64,000 nt of DNA from Spirosoma endophyticum (lineage in GTDB: Bacteria > Bacteroidota > Bacteroidia > Cytophagales > Spirosomataceae): positions 558,001 through 622,000 of the forward strand of contig NZ_FOLQ01000001.1 in assembly GCF_900112365.1 (NCBI RefSeq), written 5' to 3'. A program made the position numbers and the translations under genes. This document shows, in pieces, positions 52,977 through 60,483 of the stretch. The notes beneath the pieces were generated by a model, which worked only from the letters and a program-made list of their open reading frames with translations, did no database searches and had not been told where the DNA came from. The number at the start of each line of letters is the position of its first letter. The stretch's first letter is position 1.

Positions 52977-53957
52977 CTACGAAAAGCCCAGCACCGGATG
53001 CGGCTGATATAACTCCTCCAATTGCCTGATTTCATCATCCGACAACGTAACGGAAAGTGCCCTAACGGCATCCTCCAGATGACCCGGCTTGCTGGCTCCA
53101 ATGATGGGCGCGGTGACAATAGGTTTGGAAAATAACCAGGCAAGAGCAACCTGCGTAGCAGGAATTCCACGGGTTTCGGCCAGTTGCGTCACCCGGTCGG
53201 CAATGGCGAAATCATCGTCGCGCGTATATAACGACTTGCCAAAGGCATCAGTTTTCGCCCGTTCTGTTTCGTTACGTTCTCTGCTACGTTTGCCCGTCAG
53301 CAGTCCCCGCGCCAGTGGCGACCAGGGAATGACGGCAATTTTCTGATCCTGGCAAAAGGGCAGCATTTCGCGTTCTTCTTCGCGATAGACCAGATTATAT
53401 TGCGGTTGCATGGATACGAAACGCGTCCAGCCGTTCAGATCAGCGATGTATTGCGCCTGCGCAAACTGCCAGGAAAACATGGACGATGCACCAATGTAAC
53501 GGGCTTTCCCGGCTTTCACTACGTCGTGCAGTGCTTCCATCGTTTCCTCAATCGGCGTATCGTAATCCCAGCGGTGAATCTGATAAAGGTCTACATAGTC
53601 CGTTCCTAACCGCTTCAGACTCGCGTCGATGGCGCTCATGATGTGCTTGCGGGAAAGGCCTTTGTCGTTGGGGCCGGGGCCCATCGGATTAAAGACTTTC
53701 GTGGCTAGAACCACCTCGTCGCGGGATGCAAAATCACGTAGCGCCCGCCCGACCACTTCCTCACTGGCTCCCGCCGTGTAGACATCGGCCGTATCGAAAA
53801 AGTTAATGCCCAATTCAAGGGCTTTCTGAATAAATGGGCGGCTTTGCTCCTCGTTCAGCGCCCAGGGCCAGCGGTCCGTTGGCTGTCCGTAGGTCATGCA
53901 GCCCAGGCAGATTTTGGAGACAACCATCCCCGTATTTCCGAATCGTACGTATTCCAT
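52977..53957 (-). CDS. Aldo/keto reductase
   Basis: This 326-residue NADPH-dependent oxidoreductase is of the YajO/AKR-beta-subunit-like class. The catalytic tetrad is visible as Asp and Tyr in NFFDTADVYTAGASEEVVG, Lys in VLATKVFNPMG and His in VDLYQIHRWDYDTPIEE. Cofactor-binding segments near the C-terminus are TAPIIGASKPGHLEDAVRAL. The start MEYVRFGNTGMVVSKICLG is the standard family start. It is monocistronic, between the aldehyde oxidoreductase operon and a hydrolase gene, and likely reduces carbonyl compounds. Confidence 0.94.
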   Translation of the reverse strand: MEYVRFGNTGMVVSKICLGCMTYGQPTDRWPWALNEEQSRPFIQKALELGINFFDTADVYTAGASEEVVGRALRDFASRDEVVLATKVFNPMGPGPNDKGLSRKHIMSAIDASLKRLGTDYVDLYQIHRWDYDTPIEETMEALHDVVKAGKARYIGASSMFSWQFAQAQYIADLNGWTRFVSMQPQYNLVYREEEREMLPFCQDQKIAVIPWSPLARGLLTGKRSRERNETERAKTDAFGKSLYTRDDDFAIADRVTQLAETRGIPATQVALAWLFSKPIVTAPIIGASKPGHLEDAVRALSVTLSDDEIRQLEELYQPHPVLGFS

Positions 53958-53960
53958 ACC

Positions 53961-53992
53961 GTGAGTTTACTTTCTTCATTAAAGAAACTCAC
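53961..53992. repeat. Short inverted repeat upstream of the aldo/keto reductase
   Basis: GTGAGTTT (53961-53968) and AAACTCAC (53985-53992) flank a partly self-complementary loop in the 70-bp gap between the hydrolase stop codon and the aldo/keto reductase start. It could end the hydrolase message. Confidence 0.4.
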
Positions 53993-54027
53993 CAGCAGAC
54001 GAATCGTTTTCAGAATCGCCGATTCCT

Positions 54028-54957
54028 TTATTTCAGATACGTATCCAGCCAGTCGAAAATGGCCTTCTGGTTAAAATCGCTATCGAACATAACGCCGTAA
54101 TGCGGAGCGCCCGGTACGATGATGAGCCTGTTTTTTACCTGTGCCAGCGTCAGCCAGGAACTTAACATAACCGATTGAGCAGCAGGAACCGACTCGTCTT
54201 TCTCGCCCTGAATGATGAGAAAGGGCGGATCATTTTTATCGATGTACGTAGCAGGACTGGCTCGTTTTGCCAGATCGGGACGTAGTAACGGGGATGCCCC
54301 CAGCAGATTCTTTTCGGGACTGGCGACTGCCGTATCCGACAGCGGTGCATCCCGACGTACCATCGCCAGCAGATCAGCCGGGCCGTAGAAATCAACGACA
54401 GTTTTGATATGAAACGACGGTTTCTTCCGATTGGCGTAGAAATCAGGCATATCGTTGTTGTTGGAAAGGGCCTGCAACGACGCCAGATGCCCACCCGCCG
54501 AAAAGCCCATGAGCGCAATCCGATTTCGGTCAAAGCCGTATTTAGCTGCGTTCTGATACAGAAACTCCAGTGCCTGATTGCAGTCCTGAATCTGGGCCGG
54601 GAACGGAGCCGTGGTGCTGTGCCGGTAGTCGATTGAGGCAAAGGCATACCCTTTTTCCAGAATCGACCGGACAGTATTTTTCATGTAGCTCATATCAGCA
54701 TACTTGTCATTCTGCATCCAGGCCCCTCCATGCACCCAGACGACTAACGGCGGATTGGTGCCGGTTTTAGCGGGCAGATAGATATCCAGCAAGTGCTTTT
54801 TCAATGTATCACCCGCGTATGCTACGTTCGCAATAAAGCGCGTGTCCGTCGGAAAAATGGCTTTTACAGGATTGATACTTTGCGCCTGACAGAACGCAGT
54901 AGTCAGTAGAAAATATAGCGCAATACGTAGCGAATGTTGAATCGAGCGGCTTTTCAT
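54028..54957 (-). CDS. Secreted alpha/beta hydrolase (BD-FAE/esterase-like)
   Basis: This 309-residue exported hydrolase has a signal peptide (IALYFLLTTAFCQAQS). The core shows the HGG motif VVWVHGGAWMQND, the nucleophile elbow LMGFSAGGHLASL, the acid-region LIIQGEKDESVPAAQS and the catalytic His in IVPGAPHYGVMF. It belongs to the hormone-sensitive-lipase/BD-FAE group acting on carboxyl esters, perhaps feruloyl or acetyl groups. It shares fold and export with the protein at 33556-34467, but sequence similarity is modest. The substrate is not known. Confidence 0.88.
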   Translation of the reverse strand: MKSRSIQHSLRIALYFLLTTAFCQAQSINPVKAIFPTDTRFIANVAYAGDTLKKHLLDIYLPAKTGTNPPLVVWVHGGAWMQNDKYADMSYMKNTVRSILEKGYAFASIDYRHSTTAPFPAQIQDCNQALEFLYQNAAKYGFDRNRIALMGFSAGGHLASLQALSNNNDMPDFYANRKKPSFHIKTVVDFYGPADLLAMVRRDAPLSDTAVASPEKNLLGASPLLRPDLAKRASPATYIDKNDPPFLIIQGEKDESVPAAQSVMLSSWLTLAQVKNRLIIVPGAPHYGVMFDSDFNQKAIFDWLDTYLK

Positions 54958-55015
54958 GGTTGGGGTTTCGGAATCAGGTCAATGGTACCAGAAATATACG
55001 TGTTTCTACAGGATT

Positions 55016-55079
55016 CGCTGGGTTAAAACCCATCGCAAAAACATAGGACGGATGAATTGCGCTGGGTTTTAACCCGGCG
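55016..55079. repeat. 17-bp inverted repeat in the divergent gap before the porin-like gene
   Basis: CGCTGGGTTAAAACCCA (55016-55032) pairs with 55063-55079 with one mismatch and a 30-nt loop. It lies in the 271-bp gap between divergent genes, so here it cannot be a terminator for either neighbour in the usual sense. The arms themselves contain TGGGTTnnAACCCA symmetry. Confidence 0.65.
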
Positions 55080-55228
55080 AGAATAAAAAATGATGAATCT
55101 CATTCCATCCCAAGACAATCTTTTATCACTTCAATCAATTGAAATGCCAGTTCAAACTATATAACACTGGACACGACGGGGGAATCCCGCAATTTTGATT
55201 CAGTAAACAACAAATAACTACTTGAATC

Positions 55229-56092
55229 ATGAAAGTCCTCTTCTCTTTATTGACACTATCCATTGTCTCTCAAAGCCTGCTGGCCCAGACTAAACCAGCC
55301 GTTCGCAACTCAACCACCACTACGCGTCCGGCCGTTAGCCGAACTACTGCAGCTCCGGCGAAAAAGCCCGCTCCGGCAGCCCAATACACCGCTCCACAAA
55401 CAGCGAATGCAACGCCCGCTGCTCAGCCGCAGCAACAACCAGCGGCCGTGTATGCGGCTCCCCAGACACAGGCGGCACCAGTCAGTGGTCCGGCTCAGTA
55501 TTCGGCTCCCGCAACTGTTGATAACAGCCGTTTCCGGTTTGGGTTTCGATTAGGTGCTAACTCGTCGACAATTGGCGGCTTTGATCCGGCAAATTTTGGC
55601 GAAGGTGTTAAAGCTGCCCGTGTCATTGGCTTCCACGGGGGCGTGATGTTCAACTTCGGCGGCCCAAACTTTTCGGTACAACCCGAAATCCTGTATACCC
55701 AATATGGCGTTAAAATGACCGCTGGCCCCGATTATCTGCAATTGAAATACAACCTTATCGAGGTGCCTGTATTGTTCAAAGTGTCCTTTGGTCAACCTAA
55801 TCTTCGGTTTTTCATCAATGCCGGCCCGGTAGGTAGTTACACGATGGGCGGAACGATTTCGGTGCAGGAAGCGGGTCAGTCAGGATCACAGAAGATCGAC
55901 ATAACGGGTTCAGGCCGTTTTTCGTTCGGGGTTTCGGGTGGCGCTGGCGTTGCTCTACAAGCTGGACCGGGCGCCGTTCAACTGGAAGCCCGTTACTCCT
56001 ACTTATTTTCGAGCAACGACGATGGCACAAAACTTAAACCCCAGAATGCGATGCTATCGGTAGGTTATCTGTTCCCGCTGGGCGGACGCTAG
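55229..56092 (+). CDS. Outer membrane beta-barrel (porin-family) protein with Ala/Pro/Gln-rich N-terminal linker
   Basis: This 287-residue protein has a signal peptide (MKVLFSLLTLSIVSQSLLAQ). A low-complexity region of about 80 residues rich in Ala, Pro, Gln and Thr follows (repeats of QYTAPQT / VYAAPQT / QYSAP). The C-terminal eight-strand-type OmpA-like barrel (about 100-287) shows FGFRLGANSSTIGGF, FSVQPEILYTQYGVKM, VPVLFKVSF and MLSVGYLFPLGGR. This is the 'PorT/outer membrane protein beta-barrel' type common in Bacteroidota. The linker might span peptidoglycan or be surface-exposed. It is monocistronic with a hairpin at the end. Confidence 0.9.
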   Translation: MKVLFSLLTLSIVSQSLLAQTKPAVRNSTTTTRPAVSRTTAAPAKKPAPAAQYTAPQTANATPAAQPQQQPAAVYAAPQTQAAPVSGPAQYSAPATVDNSRFRFGFRLGANSSTIGGFDPANFGEGVKAARVIGFHGGVMFNFGGPNFSVQPEILYTQYGVKMTAGPDYLQLKYNLIEVPVLFKVSFGQPNLRFFINAGPVGSYTMGGTISVQEAGQSGSQKIDITGSGRFSFGVSGGAGVALQAGPGAVQLEARYSYLFSSNDDGTKLKPQNAMLSVGYLFPLGGR

Positions 56093-56112
56093 ATCGTCAC
56101 CTGTCTTTTCTG

Positions 56113-56155
56113 AGCCGCTACGTTGGTTCTCTTTACCTGGGCTAACGTAGCGGCT
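56113..56155. terminator. Hairpin terminator after the beta-barrel gene
   Basis: Perfect 12-bp arms AGCCGCTACGTT (56113-56124) and AACGTAGCGGCT (56144-56155) lie 21 bp past the stop codon. The stem shares the CCGCTACGT word with the dispersed element at 46735 and 48886. Confidence 0.7.
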
Positions 56156-56293
56156 TACGATTTATGGTAGTCCATCTGATTGGAACAACCAGGCCCCATC
56201 CTGACTGTTTTCTCTTTTATCCCCTCGGGTCTACATACTACGATCAAACAATTCGCGTCAACAGGGCCTTTGTCTGTGTAAAGAATATACGAA

Positions 56294-57187
56294 ATGAACC
56301 CAATTATTGTAATAGCGGGTGGCACGGGCGATCTCGGCGTTCGAATTAGTAAGGCATTGCTTGAACGAGGTGCCGAAGTTCGCGCGCTGGTTCGCCCCAG
56401 CACCGATGCAGCTAAAGTGGCGACGCTTGAGCAGCGCGGAGTAACGGTCATCCGGGTTGACTTGACTAATATTGCTGGCCTCACCGAAGCCTGTGTGGGT
56501 GCTTCCTGCGTTATCTCTGCGTTACAGGGTTTACACGACGTAATTATCGACGCCCAGTCTACCCTCCTCGACGCAGCGCTGGCAGCCGGTGTACCGAGGT
56601 TCATTCCATCCGATTTTTCGAGCGACTTTACGAAATTGACTCCGGGCGATAACCGCAACTTCGACTTACGCCGTGCGTTTAACGACCACCTGAATACGAA
56701 GACGGCTATCCGGGGCACGTCCATTCTCAATGGAGCCTTCGCGGAACTGCTGACCTACAATATTCCGATGCTCAATATCAAAAACAAGAGCGTCGGCTAC
56801 TGGGAAAGTCCCGACTGGCGGGTAGACTTCACGACCATGAACGACACCGCAGCCTTTACAGCGGCTGCCGCCATGGACCCGACTACACCAAGAGTTCTGC
56901 GGATTGCCAGTTTTCAGATCAGCCCCAACGAGTTGAAAACCGTTGCCGAGGACGTAGTGAAGGAACCTTTTACATTGATCCGTATGGGTAGTCGCGACGA
57001 ACTGGCCGCTTATAACCGTCGTGAGCGTGCTGCCCATCCCGAAGGCGAACAGGAAGTCTATCCAGATTGGCAACGAGGGCAGTATATGCAGAGTATGTTC
57101 AGCGTGCAGAACGATCCGCTCGACAACGACCGCTATCCGGACGTAACCTGGACGAGCATACAGGACGTATTAGCATCGCGTCGATAG
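56294..57187 (+). CDS. NmrA family NAD(P)-binding protein (aromatic alcohol/isoflavone-reductase-like)
   Basis: This 297-residue atypical short-chain dehydrogenase has the nucleotide-binding motif IVIAGGTGDLGVRISKALLE and the strand-2 region VRALVRPSTDAAKV, which suggests NADP. VDLTNIAGLTEACVGASCVI and RFIPSDFSSDFTKL follow, as in NmrA and isoflavone-reductase-like proteins. It could be a redox sensor or a reductase of aromatic compounds. It is monocistronic with a classical intrinsic terminator downstream. The family call is good and the substrate unknown. Confidence 0.9.
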   Translation: MNPIIVIAGGTGDLGVRISKALLERGAEVRALVRPSTDAAKVATLEQRGVTVIRVDLTNIAGLTEACVGASCVISALQGLHDVIIDAQSTLLDAALAAGVPRFIPSDFSSDFTKLTPGDNRNFDLRRAFNDHLNTKTAIRGTSILNGAFAELLTYNIPMLNIKNKSVGYWESPDWRVDFTTMNDTAAFTAAAAMDPTTPRVLRIASFQISPNELKTVAEDVVKEPFTLIRMGSRDELAAYNRRERAAHPEGEQEVYPDWQRGQYMQSMFSVQNDPLDNDRYPDVTWTSIQDVLASRR

Positions 57188-57247
57188 CGATTGAGAACCT
57201 TGCTTTTTGTATGAGCCTGCCGTTCTAAATTTTTTAAATTACCCAAC

Positions 57248-57284
57248 ATCCCACGCCCGTTGCAATCAGGTGTGGGATTTTTTT
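57248..57284 (+). terminator. Intrinsic terminator after the NmrA-like gene
   Basis: ATCCCACGCC (57248-57257) pairs with GGTGTGGGAT (57269-57278) with one wobble, followed at once by a run of seven T. This is the clearest classical rho-independent terminator of the window and contrasts with the long T-less palindromes elsewhere. Confidence 0.85.
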
Positions 57285-57320
57285 GTTACCAGTTCATAAG
57301 CAACCGTACCGATACGTAGT

Positions 57321-57938
57321 ATGAATGATCCAGCGCTTGCCCATATCGCTCAGGACCCGATCATGGCACGCCTTATTGCCGAAACGCCTTCGCCCAAAAT
57401 TTTCAATGATTATGCCGACGATGTGTATCTGGCCCTGCTCGAAAGTATTGTATCCCAGCAAATTTCCGTAAAAGCGGCTAACGCCATTTTTATCCGCTTC
57501 CGGAGGCTATTTCCCGATAATTATCCCCATGCCGACGCACTGCTGCTCAAAACGACCGACGAGTTACGCAGCGCGGGCCTCTCGTTTCAGAAGATTAAAT
57601 ACCTGCAAAGTGTCGCCGAGTTTTCGCTGGCTAATCCAATCGATCGTGCCCACCTTGACCCAATGAGCGATGAAGAAATTGTGCAGTATTTGATCCCGAT
57701 AAAAGGCATTGGCCGCTGGACGGTTGAGATGATGCTCATGTTCGTGCTCAGCCGACCCGACGTTTTTCCGATTGATGATCTGGTGATTCGGCAGCGAATG
57801 CTACGTGCCTATTCGGAGAAAACCGAAGGGCTAATGGGCAAGCCCTTATACAAAGTTTTGCACGAAATTGCGAACGCCTGGCGGCCCTATCGAACCGAAG
57901 CCAGCCGGTATTTGTGGCGCTGGAAACCAGAAAATTAG
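57321..57938 (+). CDS. DNA-3-methyladenine glycosylase II family (AlkA-type HhH-GPD)
   Basis: This 205-residue base-excision glycosylase consists of the HhH-GPD domain only. It has LLESIVSQQISVKAANAIFI, the helix-hairpin-helix YLIPIKGIGRWTVEMMLMFV, and the catalytic Asp in DVFPIDDLVIRQRM. The tail AWRPYRTEASRYLWRW is typical. There is no C-terminal iron-sulfur motif, in line with AlkA rather than endonuclease III. It excises alkylated bases and complements the Tag enzyme at 34575. It appears monocistronic. Confidence 0.93.
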   Translation: MNDPALAHIAQDPIMARLIAETPSPKIFNDYADDVYLALLESIVSQQISVKAANAIFIRFRRLFPDNYPHADALLLKTTDELRSAGLSFQKIKYLQSVAEFSLANPIDRAHLDPMSDEEIVQYLIPIKGIGRWTVEMMLMFVLSRPDVFPIDDLVIRQRMLRAYSEKTEGLMGKPLYKVLHEIANAWRPYRTEASRYLWRWKPEN

Positions 57939-58008
57939 TCAACAGTCGTTAGTAATCAGTCGAGAGTAGTATAGGACTTGTAAAGACTATTGACAGACGA
58001 CTAATTTT
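57931..58008. repeat. Imperfect inverted repeat at the AlkA/DUF4403 convergent junction
   Basis: The arms 57931-57953 and 57986-58008 match in 18 of 23 positions (outer AAAATTAGTC / GACTAATTTT perfect). It shares words such as AGTCGTTAGT with the element at 20663-20749. The outer arm edges overlap the ends of both converging genes (stop codons at 57936-57938 and 58007-58009). Confidence 0.6.
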
Positions 58009-59416
58009 ACAACCGCTTCACCTTCACGGCTACTTTCGATTTCACTTTGATTAAGACCTGCACGCCATCGGGGCGAACTACAATGCGCTGGGGGATTAAT
58101 CGAAAGGTATCGATGTTGAGCGCCGTTTTCTGACCGACTTTGGCGCGGGCAAAAGCCGTTTCTATTTTTTCGGGTAGCGTAGAAAGCTGTTGACGTAGCG
58201 GAATCACCATCACGGATTGAATCGTGTCGCGGAGGTGATCGTGCAGGAGCCAGTCGGCGGTAGAAAACAGACGCTCTTTGGTGTCCACATCGAAATCTAC
58301 ATTCAGCATACGTAGTGTATTGGTCAACGTATCGTACCGCGGACTTCCATGAAAATACAACGTTCCCGATACGGTTCCTCCTACGTCGGCCTTTAGAATC
58401 AGTTTTTTCCCACTTCCATAAACCGACGCGCTTTTCACCTGAACATTGCCCCTGGCGAGATCAAATTTCTGATTCGCAAATGTGCGGGCCAGCACCTGGT
58501 TAACATCGGTATACGGAATGAAGGCAAGTACCTCCAGGCGGGACGAATCTGGCAGCACTTTCCGACGTAGCAGCCGAGGTAATAATTGCAGCGTATCAAC
58601 CATCGGTTTGTCGCCAAGGCGTGTCTTCACCCGAAACGCGATCTGAATAGGTACGGTAATCTGTTTCGCATTGCCATACACCGGAGCCACGGCAATACTA
58701 AACGGCTGAGGCATCAACCAGATGTTGGCGGGCACTTTGGCAATGCGTAGCGGATTTTGCATATCCCGCCAGACTTTGCTGACTTCCCGGTCGAGCCGAA
58801 GCCCGTCGTGAACGGCTTTATCAATAGCGGCTTCAATATCGGCCTTACGTTTGTCGAGGAGTTTTTCCGCAATGTTCGTAACCTTGATTTTTATACCCAG
58901 TAATTGAACGGTTGGCTTCTGAATCCACTCGTATTTTTCGAAGCGGGCTTTGGTTTCTAATCGCCAGCGGGGGCCAACGCCAACCGGACTAACGAAATTC
59001 ACGGCAAGCGCACAGAGGGGACGGCTTTTGCGATTTTTGCTTTTTCGCAAGCCAATCGGATTTGTGTACCAGACCTGTAGGGGAGCGGAAAAATAAACCT
59101 GCCGGTTTGCATAGGTGATACGTACGGGGCCGGTTCGCTCGACGCGCAAATGCCAGGCCTCCCCCGATTTACCCTCAAAGGTTTCTTCCGTCACCAGCGT
59201 GGTCGACAGCCCTTTGTTCACTTTCTTCTCCAGATCCCGGATATTGAAGGTAAGTTTTCCGGCCATGTAGGAAACCGGATCGACAACCGCCGGTTCGAAC
59301 TCCTCGTTGGCGGGAGCGTTTGGCCGAACACGCTGGCAACTTATGGAAGCGGCCAGGGCTACCACTACAACAAAAAATCCGATGATTTGTCGAGCATTCA
59401 CTGCTACAACAAACAC
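58007..59416 (-). CDS. DUF4403 family lipoprotein
   Basis: This 469-residue protein has a lipoprotein signal (FFVVVVALAASISC then QRVRPN). The start is uncertain: GTG at 59416, or an in-frame GTG at 59401 that gives MNARQIIGFF. The body matches DUF4403, a Bacteroidota family with duplicated, BPI/TULIP-like beta segments. Seen are SYMAGKLTFNIRDLEKKVNK and IKVTNIAEKLLDKRKADIEA, then AVHDGLRLDREVSKVWRDMQ and FIPYTDVNQVLARTFANQKF. TULIP relatives bind lipids, so a role in outer-membrane lipid handling is possible but unproven. The small Cys-rich membrane gene lies just upstream on the same strand. Confidence 0.86.
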   Translation of the reverse strand: MFVVAVNARQIIGFFVVVVALAASISCQRVRPNAPANEEFEPAVVDPVSYMAGKLTFNIRDLEKKVNKGLSTTLVTEETFEGKSGEAWHLRVERTGPVRITYANRQVYFSAPLQVWYTNPIGLRKSKNRKSRPLCALAVNFVSPVGVGPRWRLETKARFEKYEWIQKPTVQLLGIKIKVTNIAEKLLDKRKADIEAAIDKAVHDGLRLDREVSKVWRDMQNPLRIAKVPANIWLMPQPFSIAVAPVYGNAKQITVPIQIAFRVKTRLGDKPMVDTLQLLPRLLRRKVLPDSSRLEVLAFIPYTDVNQVLARTFANQKFDLARGNVQVKSASVYGSGKKLILKADVGGTVSGTLYFHGSPRYDTLTNTLRMLNVDFDVDTKERLFSTADWLLHDHLRDTIQSVMVIPLRQQLSTLPEKIETAFARAKVGQKTALNIDTFRLIPQRIVVRPDGVQVLIKVKSKVAVKVKRL

Positions 59417-59453
59417 ACCGGATCAACAAAATGTTAGCGAGCTAAAACTATAT

Positions 59454-59612
59454 TCACTTTTCGGTGACTAACGCCCGTGATTTAACGTCCGTTTCGCAAC
59501 CGCATCCTTTGCCACATCCAGCCTTCTTTTTCGCAAAAAAACTTCGGTATGCCCGACTACCCAGGTATACCAGCGCAGCGGCAAAAATCAGTAAGATGAT
59601 GAGTTCCTGCAT
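59454..59612 (-). CDS. FeoB-associated Cys-rich membrane protein (52 aa)
   Basis: This short open frame starts with ATG at 59612 and ends with TGA at 59454. The product has one N-terminal membrane helix (MQELIILLIFAAALVYLG), then basic residues (RSFFAKKK) and the cysteine cluster AGCGKGCGCE. This is the pattern of 'FeoB-associated Cys-rich membrane proteins' (virus-attachment-p12-like family), which accompany ferrous iron transporters. No feoA or feoB is nearby, so it is either a detached accessory or serves another metal process. It lies 37 bp upstream of the DUF4403 gene on the same strand and may be cotranscribed. Confidence 0.8.
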   Translation of the reverse strand: MQELIILLIFAAALVYLGSRAYRSFFAKKKAGCGKGCGCETDVKSRALVTEK

Positions 59613-59622
59613 GATACGTTGG

Positions 59623-59693
59623 ATGTATGATATATGACACAGGATGTATGTTTTTCGGCAAGAGCCATACGTCCTATGTCATATATCATACAT
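59623..59693. repeat. 28-bp inverted repeat between YfiT-like and Cys-rich protein genes
   Basis: The arms 59623-59650 and 59666-59693 pair with two mismatches in 28 bp, with a 15-nt loop (ATGTATGATATATGACAC...). On the minus strand it lies between the YfiT gene stop and the Cys-rich gene start. A run of T follows the right arm on the plus strand. Confidence 0.8.
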
Positions 59694-59697
59694 TTTT

Positions 59698-60234
59698 TTA
59701 CACCCAACCGTTCCGTTCGGCGAGTCGAAAGGCGTGCTGATAATGGTGTTCACTATGCCAGGCATACATCGCAATCACCTCCGTGAGTGGAAAGATACGC
59801 CGACTGCCGGGGTGAAAATAAGTACGTTGTAAATCAGGCTCGGTAAGCGATTTAAGTACCTGTACCCAGCGCGCGTGCAGGCTCCGTAGCAGCACTAACG
59901 AGATCGCTACATCCAGGTCGTAATCCTGAAGTTTCGCCCACTCCCCTTCTTCGTAGGGCGAGATCGTAGGGTTATTTTCGGTCAGCGCCAGCTTCGTCCG
60001 AACATAGGCATTCATGTGGCTATCGGCTACGTGATGTACCAATTGCCGGATGGTCCAGCCTTCCGGGCGATAAGGTGTATCCAGACGATCATCGCCCCAC
60101 TTGCCAACCAATTCAGTCAGCTTTACGGGCAGTTGGTCAATGACGGCAATGTGCTGGTTCGTATCCTCAGGCGAGTATGACTGCCCATAAACAAAATCAC
60201 CAATGGGATAGCGGAGAGAATCGAGATCTTGCAT
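59698..60234 (-). CDS. YfiT family bacillithiol transferase-like DinB protein
   Basis: This 178-residue four-helix-bundle protein is of the DinB/YfiT group. It has LRYPIGDFVYGQSYSPEDTN and RPEGWTIRQLVHHVADSHMN at the first metal His, and AWHSEHHYQHAFRLAERNGW at the second and third His residues. The three His together form the divalent-metal site of these thiol S-transferases. In Firmicutes and some Bacteroidota, relatives conjugate bacillithiol to electrophiles. This would fit the aldehyde-detoxification genes in the window, though no link is shown. It is cytoplasmic. Confidence 0.92.
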   Translation of the reverse strand: MQDLDSLRYPIGDFVYGQSYSPEDTNQHIAVIDQLPVKLTELVGKWGDDRLDTPYRPEGWTIRQLVHHVADSHMNAYVRTKLALTENNPTISPYEEGEWAKLQDYDLDVAISLVLLRSLHARWVQVLKSLTEPDLQRTYFHPGSRRIFPLTEVIAMYAWHSEHHYQHAFRLAERNGWV

Positions 60235-60483
60235 AGTTGTTATCCGGCCTACAGGTTAAAAAAGGACTGAATTGGCTCCTTACTACAAATATCCTACGCC
60301 GTTGGTTTTTAAGATCGTCCGATTTCTTTTTAGGACCTAGTCCGGTTCTACGAACGTAACGTATCCGTTAGCAGGTTAAGATTCTTACATTCGACCAGCC
60401 AACATTTGAAGCAGACTAAGGTTAAAAATACATTAAAGATTTAGACCAGTTCGATCAGTTTACGGCTCAACTCATTCTTCGTT

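Noticed and set aside
56113..56155. Riboswitch-like structure before the NmrA gene
   Set aside because: The simple single hairpin directly follows a stop codon and lies 140 bp before the next start; a terminator explains it.
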